Source of the DNA: Curtobacterium herbarum
Lineage (GTDB): Bacteria > Actinomycetota > Actinomycetes > Actinomycetales > Microbacteriaceae
Assembly: GCF_016907335.1 (NCBI RefSeq)
Contig: NZ_JAFBBT010000001.1
Span: forward strand, 1 to 64,000
Length of the DNA stretch: 64,000 nucleotides
Direction: 5' to 3'
Below are positions 17,242-26,046 of the stretch, piece after piece; position 1 is the stretch's first letter; each line of letters begins with the position of its first letter. The position numbers were made by a program, and so were the translations under genes. Below the pieces are notes generated by a model that saw only the letters and a list, made by a program, of their open reading frames with translations, was not told the DNA's origin and did not search any database.

Positions 17242-18606
17242 GTGTCGATCGCGCATCTGGAGCCGGCCCCGCGGGAGTACGCCGAGCGGAACAACGACCG
17301 GACTCCTCCGCACGACATGCTCGCTGAGCAGTCGACCATCGGCGGCATGATGCTGTCGAAGGACGCCGTCGCCGACGTCATCGAGACCGCACGCGGCGTG
17401 GACTTCTACATCCCCAAGCACGAGGTCATCTTCGACGCGATCCTGTCGTTGTACTCCCACGGCGAGCCGACCGACGTCATCGCCGTCACCGACGAGCTGA
17501 CGAAGACGGGCCTGCTGTCCCGCGGCGGCGGCGCCGAGTACCTGCACAGCCTGACGAGCATGGTGCCCACCGCGGCGAACGCCGGCTACTACGCCGCCAT
17601 CGTCGCCGAGAAGGCCGTCCTGCGCCGCCTGGTCGAAGCCGGCACCCGCATCGTCCAGATGGGCTACGCCAGCGAAGGCGAGGTCACCGACCTGGTCAAC
17701 AGCGCCCAGGCCGAGGTCTACAACGTCGCCGGTGGCGTGCAGACCGAGGACTACGTCCCCCTCACCGAAGCCATCGGCACCGCCATCGACGAGATCGAAG
17801 CCGCCAAGGGCCGCGACGGACAGATGACCGGCGTCCCCACCGGCTTCGCCCAGATGGACGCCCTGACCAACGGCTTCCACCCCGGGCAGCTGATCATCGT
17901 CGCCGCACGACCCGCACTGGGCAAGTCGACCCTGGCGCTCGACCTGTGCCGCTCCGCCGCGCTCAAGCACAACCAGACCGCCGCGTTCTTCTCACTCGAG
18001 ATGGGGCGCGCCGAGATCGCCATGCGCCTGCTGTCCGCCGAGTCCAGCGTCCCCCTGCAGAACATGCGCAAGGGCACCGTCGACACCCGCGACTGGACCA
18101 CCATCGCGCAGACCCGCGGCCGCATCAACGACGCCCCGTTCTTCATCGACGACTCCCCCAACATGACCCTGGTCGAGATCCGCGCCAAGTGCCGGCGCCT
18201 CAAGCAGCAGCACAACCTGAAGCTCGTCGTCATCGACTACCTGCAGCTGATGACCTCCGGCAAGAAGGTCGAGAGCCGCCAGCAGGAGGTCTCGGAGTTC
18301 TCGCGTGCGCTGAAGCTCATGGCGAAGGAGCTGCAGGTGCCCGTCATCGCGCTGTCGCAGCTGAACCGTGGGCCCGAGCAGCGTGCCGACAAGAAGCCGA
18401 TGATCTCCGACCTGCGTGAGTCCGGGTCGATCGAGCAGGACGCCGACATGGTCATCCTGCTGCACCGTGAGTCGGCGTACGAGAAGGACAACCCGCGTCA
18501 GGGGGAGGCGGACCTGATCGTGGCGAAGCACCGCAACGGGCCGACGGACACGATCACCGTGGCGTTCCATGGGATGTTCTCGCGGTTCGTGGACATGCCG
18601 CAGTAG
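17242..18606 (+). CDS. dnaB: replicative DNA helicase DnaB
   Basis: Hexameric 5'-3' helicase that unwinds DNA at the replication fork. The N-terminal DnaB domain spans residues 20-125 (HDMLAEQSTIGGMML). The C-terminal RecA-fold has the P-loop ARPALGKS (222-229), FSLEM, Walker B LVVIDYLQLM (328-337), and the SQLNRGPE and RESGSIEQDAD segments. At 454 residues with an uninterrupted P-loop it carries no intein, which is a frequent insertion in actinobacterial dnaB. The start is GTG at 17242 with GAGGAG seven bases upstream. A cluster of DnaA-box-like sites lies in its promoter region. Confidence 0.98.
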   Translation: MSIAHLEPAPREYAERNNDRTPPHDMLAEQSTIGGMMLSKDAVADVIETARGVDFYIPKHEVIFDAILSLYSHGEPTDVIAVTDELTKTGLLSRGGGAEYLHSLTSMVPTAANAGYYAAIVAEKAVLRRLVEAGTRIVQMGYASEGEVTDLVNSAQAEVYNVAGGVQTEDYVPLTEAIGTAIDEIEAAKGRDGQMTGVPTGFAQMDALTNGFHPGQLIIVAARPALGKSTLALDLCRSAALKHNQTAAFFSLEMGRAEIAMRLLSAESSVPLQNMRKGTVDTRDWTTIAQTRGRINDAPFFIDDSPNMTLVEIRAKCRRLKQQHNLKLVVIDYLQLMTSGKKVESRQQEVSEFSRALKLMAKELQVPVIALSQLNRGPEQRADKKPMISDLRESGSIEQDADMVILLHRESAYEKDNPRQGEADLIVAKHRNGPTDTITVAFHGMFSRFVDMPQ

Positions 18607-18856
18607 GGGAGTTGTCGCCGCGCACATATTCTGTCTCCTTCGCACACAACTTGTCGCCATGCGCGCGGGCGGGAGCGACGGTTGGTCGCTCACTCCGGGT
18701 CCTGGGAGCGTGCGTGACGTCCGCATGACGTGCCCCGGATTCACTTGTAAGGATCGCGGACCACCTATCTGAGACAAGAGCTCCCGACAGCCAGCGCTAG
18801 CAGGCGCCGCGGCGACGCACCGACCCCGCCTACGGCAAGCAACTCCGCGTTCCGCC
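18607..18856. mobile_element. left boundary of degenerate mobile island
   Basis: Immediately after the dnaB stop come two direct copies of TTGTCGCC (18612-18619 and 18651-18658). The inverse GGCGACAA appears twice at the right boundary (25045 and 25111). At 18754-18775 lies a 22-base sequence containing GGACCACCTATCTGAGAC that recurs with one mismatch at 25303-25324 in the same orientation. Such multiply repeated TGTC-type ends are typical of Tn5053/Tn7-like or IS21-like elements. There is no gene in this stretch. Confidence 0.5.
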
Positions 18857-19972
18857 GTGTCGCCCGGCTTTGCGGAGGTACTCGTCGCTCTCGAAGAACC
18901 GGACCGACGGATCCAACCCAGCGGATGGTCTTGGAACTCTCTTGCTCTTGCGACAGAGCAACCTCTGACCGACGTTCTCATCCCACCTCTGATGTGGCCG
19001 ACTTGGGCAAACCCCCTCGGCGTCGACCACATCACGGACCCCTCCGCGTTACAGCGCGGACTCGCGGACGCGCTTCGTGTCGCCGGTGTTGGCGTTGAAG
19101 GCGGTACGGACCGAATTGCCGGGATCGGCCGGAAGCTCCGACCTTCGATGCTTGGGACTCCTGAACAGGCGACCGCAGTGCTCCGGCAACTCGGAGAGCT
19201 AGCGGGATGGCTCCGTCTCAACCCGTCGCCCATCAACTACGTAGCGCGCCGATACCTCAGGTGGAGCGGGCTGCTCCCCGAGGCGGACTGGCGTCTGCTG
19301 AGTAGCAGCGTCGGAGAGGCCCCCGGTCGAGGCAGAAGGCTGCTGAATGCGAGGCGCTACGCGTGGCTACGACTCACCGCTGCCGGTACCCGTGACCTGC
19401 CGCAGCACCTCGAATTTGAACCCGGTGCCGCAGACGCGGCTGACTACACTCGCTTTCTCACGACGATGAGCGCGGAGCTCCAAGCCGCGATCGACGAGTA
19501 CCTCACGGCCTGGCTCCCGAAACATCGCATGGTGGGCACGTTCCCCGAGGTTGGGCACATTCGTGCTTTCGACGACGAACCCATCGTGTGGGCACCACCA
19601 CGTTGGAGACCCGCTGGCGCTCCCCTTGCGCCAGAATTAGATGACATCGACGTTGCGCAATTACACGATCGAGTGCGCGCCGGAGAGTACGCATTGAGCC
19701 ATCTCGGGCTTGACCTGAAGCGGACACCCCGCCATGTTCGCTGGGCCCTCGCCGCCCGCCCCGTTCCAAGCGGACGGGCGCGCTCAGACATCCCCTGGGA
19801 CACACGCATCGACTATCCGAGCTCCCTGGAGAGCTTGAAGCGGCATCGGACAGCTATCGCTTCGTTGCCTGTCGAACTTCCGCTACGGTCGTTGTGCTTC
19901 GGGTGTGTACGTCCCGAAATCGCTGGGGGAGCGGTGAAGCCTCTCGGCGCTATGACCGAGAGGACCCCATGA
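18857..19972 (+). CDS. TniQ-like C-terminal remnant or unrecognised protein
   Basis: 371 residues from GTG at 18857; the frame stays open upstream, so the N-terminus may be missing. The pattern LMWPTWANPL, then RGLADALR, INYVARRYLRWSGLLPEADW and RRYAWLRL recalls the C-terminal half of actinobacterial TniQ-family transposition proteins, and VRAGEYALSHLGLDLKRTPRHVRWAL near the C-terminus reads as a helix-turn-helix. If so it is a target-selection protein left from a Tn7/Tn5053-like element whose transposase and ATPase are gone. Codon use is less GC-biased than in neighbouring core genes. It is coupled by ATGA to the next gene. The assignment is tentative. Confidence 0.45.
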   Translation: MSPGFAEVLVALEEPDRRIQPSGWSWNSLALATEQPLTDVLIPPLMWPTWANPLGVDHITDPSALQRGLADALRVAGVGVEGGTDRIAGIGRKLRPSMLGTPEQATAVLRQLGELAGWLRLNPSPINYVARRYLRWSGLLPEADWRLLSSSVGEAPGRGRRLLNARRYAWLRLTAAGTRDLPQHLEFEPGAADAADYTRFLTTMSAELQAAIDEYLTAWLPKHRMVGTFPEVGHIRAFDDEPIVWAPPRWRPAGAPLAPELDDIDVAQLHDRVRAGEYALSHLGLDLKRTPRHVRWALAARPVPSGRARSDIPWDTRIDYPSSLESLKRHRTAIASLPVELPLRSLCFGCVRPEIAGGAVKPLGAMTERTP

Positions 19973-20592
19973 AGGAACATCAAGCTCACCAGCAGCGCGA
20001 CGCGCTGCATCGCAAGTACGCCTACTCAGGCTGGATCGTAGCGTCCGCGATCGGGATGCTGTGGTTCGCCATCCGGGAGAGCGACAAGGCTGCTCGTCGG
20101 CGGCAAGATTCAGCGCAGACGCCGCTGACTACGACACCAATCGTGCCATCACGACGATGGTGCAGCCGCGCGTGGAGTTGGCTCAAAACGGAACATCGGC
20201 CGAACCCGGCGAAACGGCATGAATTAGTGCTCCGCCGGTGCGTCTACCCACTCGTTCTCCTGGCGCTTGGTGTCTTCATCTGGTGGTACGGGGCGCACCT
20301 CGGCGGCGCGTGGTTTACGACTTCGTTGCAGATCGCGGTCCTCGCGCTCTCGTTTGCAGTCCTCATTGTGAGCGTGACAACCGGTTGGTCTTTCATCGTC
20401 GGGGCACTGGCTTTCTTCGTTCCTAGCGGCATCCTCCTGTGGGAGGTCTCGCTGTCCCCGATCATCAACCACACCATCGGTTCCCCACCGGAGGCCCCTG
20501 ATTGGGCTGACCCCGTGAACGCCCTCGCAACGGTTGCGCTTGTCGCGGCGGGCGCGTTCGCACCGGGCCAGAAGACCGTCTGGCAGAACTAA
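19969..20592 (+). CDS. polytopic membrane protein, unrecognised
   Basis: 207 residues from ATG at 19969, which overlaps the previous stop (ATGA). One hydrophobic helix lies near the N-terminus (residues 18-36, SGWIVASAIGMLWFAI), followed by a basic cytosolic loop and four further helices between about 90 and 200. There is no recognised domain. The coupling to the preceding gene suggests a two-gene unit. A strong terminator follows. Confidence 0.6.
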   Translation: MKEHQAHQQRDALHRKYAYSGWIVASAIGMLWFAIRESDKAARRRQDSAQTPLTTTPIVPSRRWCSRAWSWLKTEHRPNPAKRHELVLRRCVYPLVLLALGVFIWWYGAHLGGAWFTTSLQIAVLALSFAVLIVSVTTGWSFIVGALAFFVPSGILLWEVSLSPIINHTIGSPPEAPDWADPVNALATVALVAAGAFAPGQKTVWQN

Positions 20593-20615
20593 GGGACCCT
20601 GACTGCGGCCGGCAC

Positions 20616-20651
20616 CCGCACCGCCAGCCGCAGCTGGCGGTGCGGCTTGTT
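20616..20651 (+). terminator. terminator after island gene pair
   Basis: A perfect 13-bp stem (20616-20628 with 20633-20645, loop CGCA) is followed by CTTGTT. Confidence 0.85.
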
Positions 20652-20679
20652 GTCCATGCCGATGGTCGAGTCCTATCGT
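20650..20679 (+). promoter_or_regulatory. promoter of HNH endonuclease gene
   Basis: TTGTCC (20650-20655), an 18-base spacer and TATCGT (20674-20679) precede the ATG at 20686 by six bases, so the mRNA is probably leaderless. Confidence 0.5.
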
Positions 20680-20685
20680 GGCGTC

Positions 20686-21600
20686 ATGGAAAGCTTGGAA
20701 GGCATACCGTGCGTGTTTTGTGGCAGCGCAAGTTCACCGAAGGGTGAGCATGTCTGGCCATCCTGGTTCATCAAAGAGTTCGCCGGTCAACAACCGTTCT
20801 CTGGTGCACATGGCGGAGTCGTGTACACGAAGAAGCCGAAGGAGGCCAGCCCGACGGTGCCACAGACGTTAAACGCTCTACCCGGTGTGCACGTGCCGGC
20901 GTGTGTGGCCTGCAACAACGCCTTGGGCACCTACCTCGAGGAGCCGGCAAAGAATCTCGTGCGTCGCATCCTCGGGCACACTGATTCGCACGATGATCTT
21001 CTTATTTCGGCGGATGACAGTGATGCTCTCGCACGGTGGCTCCTGAAGGTTGGACTGCTCTCTTACCTCCCCGAGCGCCGATTCGATCTCCCCGCGATGA
21101 ACGAAGACTCGGACGTGCCGGTCCTCTCCCGCGTTCGTGGGGATTGGCTATCGTGGATGACGGTTGGGAGTCCTCCGCCGGACAGCTTCTCGGTGTACAT
21201 CACCCGCCGCGAGCTCGACGGGAGCGATCCGGACCCTGAACCAGGGGACCAACAGTGGATCCCGCTTCCGCACCCTGTGGTCGATGGCAAGGACCTCGAC
21301 TTCATGCTGCGAGCGTTCGGGTTTCGAGGCGTCAACGTGACGATCGTGTGGCACCCAGGCTGGCCGATCGATCATCCTCAAGTAACTGATGGCCGGGCAG
21401 TCCAGTTGTGGCCTAGTCCGCATGAGTTCAACTTCGGATCTATGCCCCAGGTGAGCACGAAGGAACTCCGCTTCTTAGACCCGCCAGGGAACGAACTCTC
21501 GATGGACGCCGCGACGTTCGAAGAGCGCATCAGCACCCCCTTATCGCCCACTTCGGGTCTCCTCCAAGGACTCTTTGGTGTCGACGATGGGGCCAACTAG
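20686..21600 (+). CDS. HNH-type nuclease-like protein
   Basis: 304 residues. The N-terminus has CVFCG, then KGEHVWPSWF, then CVACNNALGTYLE. These are the paired CxxC zinc ligands and the H...N residues of an HNH (McrA-like) finger. The remainder, about 200 residues, is unrecognised and mixed alpha/beta (WIPLPHPVVDGKDLDFML). I preferred the ATG at 20686 because a promoter sits directly before it; longer versions from TTG 20647 are possible but would overlap the terminator. Lying in a mobile island next to other unknown genes, it is a candidate for an anti-phage or restriction function, but that is inference. Confidence 0.75.
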   Translation: MESLEGIPCVFCGSASSPKGEHVWPSWFIKEFAGQQPFSGAHGGVVYTKKPKEASPTVPQTLNALPGVHVPACVACNNALGTYLEEPAKNLVRRILGHTDSHDDLLISADDSDALARWLLKVGLLSYLPERRFDLPAMNEDSDVPVLSRVRGDWLSWMTVGSPPPDSFSVYITRRELDGSDPDPEPGDQQWIPLPHPVVDGKDLDFMLRAFGFRGVNVTIVWHPGWPIDHPQVTDGRAVQLWPSPHEFNFGSMPQVSTKELRFLDPPGNELSMDAATFEERISTPLSPTSGLLQGLFGVDDGAN

Positions 21601-22531
21601 CGGGATAATACCGATTCGCGAGCCGGTTGCGTCAGCCTTCGCGCCAACGAGCCGGTAGCACGACGGTACCCGGGCGTTGTTACCGTGCAACCAGTAAGGG
21701 GACGGGAGGTTGCGAGCGGCGCACTGTGCGGGAGTTCGAACCGCCGACACCGCATACGTTCTCTGACCGCGACGCGATGGGCAGCACTAGCCAATACCGA
21801 CGGCGTGGGTGACGCCGATGCTTCAGGACGCTATGACAATCGTGAAACCGACGAAGACGCCGAGTGTGGGTTGCTGTTTCTGCAGTTCGGGTTCGCGCGG
21901 AGGGATCGGCTCGATGTCCGCCCCCAGCAGCTAGAAGTGCGCCCTCAATCTTCGCTGGCCAGCGACAGAGCGGCGGCACCGTACAACCCTGTTCTCGACC
22001 AGATTGTGAACCTCCTCGGCTCTGCACTGAATCATCTTCAGGGGTTGCAGGTTGGTCACCCGGCCAGAACGCAAGACCGACTGCGGTCGTGCCGACGAAC
22101 AACGCCGACAGGATGATGATGAACACCGCGGACGTCCGCGACCGATGCTCCATGCGCTCATCCTTCTCGAAGGCCTTCTGCGAAGCGACACTCATTCCGC
22201 GTAGGCTCGGATGATCTTGCGGCACGCCGCATCGCGACATCACTGACGCCCGGCACGGCTCAGCACCCTCCTCCGCCACCGTCTAGGAGAACCCCCGCGG
22301 GATCTGGGCCCGGCCGTACCGCTGCAGAAGGTGCCGTTCTCGTCAGCCGAGCGCAGGGTCAGATCGAGACGTTAGATCTTGTCGTGGCTGGCTTGCAAGC
22401 GCAGGTCGACTCGCTCGTCTCCTAGGCGTCAAGGCAGACAGGGGCACCACCGCGAATTGGTGATTGAAAGCAACCGGACGTGAGGCGCTCACTGGCATCT
22501 CCGACGCCGACCAGACACGTGCCGACCGGCC
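21601..22531. other. gene-poor stretch with degenerate coding fragments
   Basis: No gene is convincing. On the minus strand a frame from an ATG near 22192 encodes SAVFIIILSALFVGTTAVGL, one good membrane helix preceded by a charged stretch. It then runs into composition that looks out of frame, and a different frame becomes protein-like (GLYGAAALSLASED) before a stop, as expected of a frameshifted relic. On the plus strand the fragments AQGQIETLDLVVAGLQAQVDS (ending at about 22425) and EALTGISDADQTRAD (ending at about 22534) look like C-terminal ends of lost genes. Confidence 0.35.
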
Positions 22532-24166
22532 CTAGCTATTTGACAGCTTTGACAAGTCCGCGAACATCTGTGTCGCGTCTCGCATGAGCTTCTCGATGAA
22601 CTCCGGCTTACTCAGCCCATCCAACTCCTGGGCTAGGAACGCTTGGCCACTCGACCCTGATGTGTGCGCGGCAATCCGAGAGCGAAGATTCTGAATTCGA
22701 CGAAGCAACGCGATGTCGCGCTCCACGTGTTCGTAGCGGTGCGTCTCGAGGAAGCGCTTCAGCTTGGAGATGCCTTTCTCATCCTTCACCGGAGGCAGGC
22801 CAGCTGAGATAGCCGCCTCATCGAGCATGTCCACGAGAAGCTTCGCGAGGGCAAGCAGCTGCGCTTCGAACTCCGTGTCGGTGTCGTTCAGCGGGATCCG
22901 GACACGTTGGATGAGACCCGCGTCGCTGCCCTTTGCCTCGCGGTACAGCCCCCAGCCCCAGTTTTCCACCCACGCGCGTTGAATCGCCAGGTATGCGTTC
23001 TTGAAGAGGTGCTCCGGGTTCTCCGTATCCGCGAACTGGGCGAGGAACGATCGGCGGAACGTGGACTCGCTCATGTTCGAGACCGGCGGGATGTTGTACG
23101 CACGCCAGTGGTCCCGGTGGCTGCTGGGGATATCTCGACCGATGTCGCCGAGGAACACCATGACCGCGTCCGGGTTGCCGTTGTCTATCTGCACTCCCCA
23201 GAGGTACCCGCAGCTGAGTCGACCGTCGCTGATCGAGTACAGGTTCGGGTCGTCGTAGTAGCGCCTGAGCACTTCGGGTTTGAAGAAGACGGGCGTCAGG
23301 TAGTGGGGCGCGTCTGGGTTCGCGCCGAAGTAATTGGCGAGTTTGTCCTGCTCACATGTGTACTTGGTCGGGCGGCCGTTCTGGTCCTCACCGATGATGA
23401 ACTCCGGGTACTCCTCGTCTCCTAGATCCCATGGCCAGATGCCGCTCTGATCCTGCGGAGGAGGCGGAAGGATGCGCTTGACCAGTAGCCGGGAGAACAC
23501 CTGCTTCTCGCCGAGGTCCATGTTGCCCACACCCAAGGAGACGACGGAATCCTTTTCTACGTGGTCTGGTTCGTTTAGCTCCTCGAAGGCTTCGGACTCT
23601 TCGTCGGCGTTGATGAACACGCGGCTGTCCGAGAACAGAAGGAGATCAAGCTGTCGGGCGGCCTGGTAGCGACGCAGTATCGGAGTTCGGATGCGGATAA
23701 GAGCGTCCGTGAACTCTATGGCAAGTTCTTTCGACCCATCGTCGGTGATGCGGTAGTAATTACCGGTGGTCTTGTCTTCCCACAGGTTCATGAGGAGCCG
23801 GAACTCTTCGGATATGTGGTACGCATCGGGGACGATGCCGTGCATCTGTTGCACGAGGACGAGTGGTTCGAGTTCAGGCCCGTCGCTGTTGCGGTAGTAG
23901 GTCGTGACCCACTCGCCATCCCTGTGGCTCTGGGAGAAGCCGGGGAATCCACCGCCGACCCTCATGTCCCAGCTAGCGCTTTGCATGGCACGATCGCGGT
24001 AGCTCGGCGCAGCGAACGCTGCAAAGCGTGCGCCGGTGCCATTGCCCGAGTCCTGCCAATCGTAGACGATCGTCCACGGGCGATCGCCGTTGGTCTGACT
24101 CGCCTTGCGCTCATCGACCTGCCGGAGGTATTCGACGGCGTCGTCGTGACTCAATTTGGTCCCCAT
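22532..24166 (-). CDS. unrecognised 544-residue protein with HEPN-like C-terminus
   Basis: The start is MGTKLSHDDAVEYLRQ at 24166; a longer open frame upstream consists of AraC-relic sequence and is rejected. The N-terminal third has WTIVYDWQDSGNGTGARFAAFAAPSYRD. The middle is beta-rich with YEEYPEF-like acidic and aromatic segments (FIIGEDQNGRPTKY). The C-terminal 120 residues are all-helical and contain RIQNLRSRIAAH, matching the Rx4-6H signature of HEPN RNases, followed by a second helical repeat. Large two-part proteins ending in HEPN are common in abortive-infection systems such as ApeA. No neighbouring partner is obvious. It is an HGT candidate; its codon use is looser than the core genes. 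Confidence 0.6.
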   Translation of the reverse strand: MGTKLSHDDAVEYLRQVDERKASQTNGDRPWTIVYDWQDSGNGTGARFAAFAAPSYRDRAMQSASWDMRVGGGFPGFSQSHRDGEWVTTYYRNSDGPELEPLVLVQQMHGIVPDAYHISEEFRLLMNLWEDKTTGNYYRITDDGSKELAIEFTDALIRIRTPILRRYQAARQLDLLLFSDSRVFINADEESEAFEELNEPDHVEKDSVVSLGVGNMDLGEKQVFSRLLVKRILPPPPQDQSGIWPWDLGDEEYPEFIIGEDQNGRPTKYTCEQDKLANYFGANPDAPHYLTPVFFKPEVLRRYYDDPNLYSISDGRLSCGYLWGVQIDNGNPDAVMVFLGDIGRDIPSSHRDHWRAYNIPPVSNMSESTFRRSFLAQFADTENPEHLFKNAYLAIQRAWVENWGWGLYREAKGSDAGLIQRVRIPLNDTDTEFEAQLLALAKLLVDMLDEAAISAGLPPVKDEKGISKLKRFLETHRYEHVERDIALLRRIQNLRSRIAAHTSGSSGQAFLAQELDGLSKPEFIEKLMRDATQMFADLSKLSNS

Positions 24167-24324
24167 AGTGGGCCTGATTATGGCAGGAGCTCCCGACACG
24201 ACGCGGGGCTTCTTCTCTCCATGTGACTCGCCATGCGGCCGCCGACTGCGATAGCGGTGGGACGGACGTGCGCTCACCGGTCGTCGCTGCGGAAATCCGA
24301 GGGCGTTCGCCCCGTTGCTTGGCG

Positions 24325-24586
24325 GAAGGTACGTGCGAAGACGCTCGGGTCGGATGCCGACAAGGAGCCTAACTTCTGCGACGTCGAGTGGGGTCTGCGT
24401 TAGCAGTTGCTCAGCGACACGCAGTCTGGTGCGGCGAATCTCCGCAGCGGGCTGCAGCCCACAGTCGGCGAAGAGCGCGTGAACGGAGCGGACGGAGAGC
24501 GCCATCGCGGACGCCATCATCGGCACATCGAGCTCCGGATCAGCGAGATTCGCACGGAAGAACCGCACGCATGCCGCGAACGACTC
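24325..24586 (-). pseudogene. AraC-family regulator relic
   Basis: The minus strand encodes ESFAACVRFFRANLADPELDVPMMASAMALSVRSVHALFADCGLQPAAEIRRTRLRVAEQ in one continuous frame, clearly the AraC/XylS helix-turn-helix domain (first half of the signature and RTRLRVAEQLL). It has no sensible start and no ligand domain and is opposed by an MFS relic. It is a remnant. Confidence 0.65.
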
Positions 24587-24598
24587 CGTCCAGCCGAC

Positions 24599-25020
24599 GG
24601 TCGCCGAGAGCGCTGCACCCGGGACATCGCAGGGACACTGGCGGGACACCGCCGAGGGGTTCCGGTTCTGCGTCCGCGACCCACTCTTCCGGCTCGTTGT
24701 AGCGCTGGTGCTCGTCACGAACCTGCTCGACGCGGCCCGGTCAAACGCCCTGCTACCGCTTTACGCGGACGAACGGCTCGGTGGCGCACAGGCGCTCGGG
24801 CTCGTCACCGGAACGTTCGGCGGTGCGGCCTTCATCGGTTCGGTGGTGTTCGGGTACGTCTCGCACCGCGTGCCTCGGCGGCTGACGTTCACGCCGTGCT
24901 TCGTCCTCGCGGGCGGCCCGTCATTGCTGGTCCCGGCACTCGGGCTCGGGCTTCCTTGGATGCTCGGATCCGTTGCCGTATCCGGTGTGGCCGGCGAGTC
25001 CGCTGGCCGATCCCGTATCA
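24599..25020 (+). pseudogene. MFS transporter fragment
   Basis: From about 24599 the plus strand reads GHWRDTAEGFRFCVRDPLFRLVVALVLVTNLLDA, then LGLVTGTFGGAAFIGSVVFGY and RLTFTPCFVLAGGPSLL. This is the middle of a major-facilitator transporter, with four hydrophobic helices. It has no start and no C-terminal half, and it runs into IS-like boundary sequence after about 25020. Confidence 0.65.
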
Positions 25021-25492
25021 AGACCGTCGTAGCGCCGTCGAGACGGCGACAAGATGTCTGGTCAAGTCGAGTGACACGCGCGCCGACTGCGAGTCTCATG
25101 AACCGGGGTTGGCGACAAGTAGCGAGCCTGTCGACAGGAGTCGTGTCGTCCGCCAGCTAACTTGTCCGACTGCCACGCAACGTGTCTGAAATACGGACAT
25201 GGACACGTTGTTCGGCAGCCCGGACGGGTTACGTTGAGCAGGGGTCGGCTCAGTCTTCGTGCGTCGCGAGGTGTCCGTATGGCGTGCGTGAACTGAGATA
25301 GTTCGCGGACCACCTATGTGAGACGGGGATCGCCCTGGAGCGGACTTTACGATTCCGGGTCTGCCCGCAAGCACCCGGGAATCCACTGGAGGACCGGCTT
25401 ACGGGCGGCCTCGCGTCGGCAGGCGCGTCCAGGACGCTGCGAGATCGGGCGCCGCCCCACCTCGACCTCTTCGCCGTACTACGGTTCGTAGC
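25021..25492. mobile_element. right boundary of degenerate mobile island
   Basis: It holds two GGCGACAA copies (25045-25052 and 25111-25118), the inverse of the TTGTCGCC pair after dnaB. A second copy of the 22-base element containing GGACCACCTATGTGAGAC sits at 25303-25324, preceded by loosely similar sequence in both places (GTCCG(C/T)ATG(A/G)CGTGC). A small inverted-repeat-like run lies around 25187-25210. No gene is visible. Confidence 0.5.
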
Positions 25493-25936
25493 GTGCCCTC
25501 ATTCTCCACCGAAGACATCCTCGGCAACAGGCTGGACTTCGAAATCGCCCGCGACGGGTTTGTCCGCAGGCTTGAAGACGATGCTGCGTTGCGCAACGCC
25601 AAGACGTGGCTTCGGCGCGAGGGCTACCGGGTCGTGAAACTAGACGCCGGGGCCTGGGAAGAAGACAAGCAGATGCACATGGCCTTCGCGACAAGCCTTC
25701 AGTTCCCCAGCTACTTCGGGAAGAACCTGGACGCGCTCAACGACTGCATGTCAGACGTAGCTGAGGCAGCCTACGGGTGGGACGCATCCGAGACTGGCCT
25801 CGTCCTGATTCTCTCCAGCTTTGACCGGTTCGCTCAACGACTCCCACGCACCGCCTACCACGTGCGGGACATCCTGCAATGGCAAGGACGCTACGCAGCT
25901 CTCTTCGGGAACCGGCTCCTCACGATCCTGTCCTGA
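25493..25936 (+). CDS. barstar-family ribonuclease inhibitor, orphan
   Basis: 147 residues. The segment FPSYFGKNLDALNDCMSDV is the barstar signature (aromatic, Gly, Lys/Arg, Asn-Leu-Asp-Ala-Leu), followed by a strand GLVLILSSFDRF. The first 50 residues extend beyond the usual barstar core. The start is GTG at 25493 without a ribosome site. Barstars bind and block barnase-type RNases. No barnase gene adjoins it, so it may protect against RNase toxins delivered by other cells or be left from a lost toxin-immunity pair. It lies just outside the island boundary. Confidence 0.85.
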   Translation: MPSFSTEDILGNRLDFEIARDGFVRRLEDDAALRNAKTWLRREGYRVVKLDAGAWEEDKQMHMAFATSLQFPSYFGKNLDALNDCMSDVAEAAYGWDASETGLVLILSSFDRFAQRLPRTAYHVRDILQWQGRYAALFGNRLLTILS

Positions 25937-26046
25937 CGGGGATCGGCTATCAAGACGAAACGAGCGAGAGCCCTCGCGCTTCCCTGCCGAGGACTCATCC
26001 CTCCGGACGCGGGCTGCGTCGAGACTGCGGCCGATCGCAGGCGTGG

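Noticed and set aside
21728-21760. tRNA-like T-arm sequence (GTTCGAACC with flanking GC-rich bases)
   Set aside because: Neither strand gives a valid T-stem; no acceptor, D-arm or anticodon arm can be found around it.
22532-24718. 728-codon version of the HEPN-ended protein starting at 24718
   Set aside because: Codons 1-185 correspond to an AraC-relic and low-complexity sequence; the compact gene starts at MGTKLSHDD (24166).
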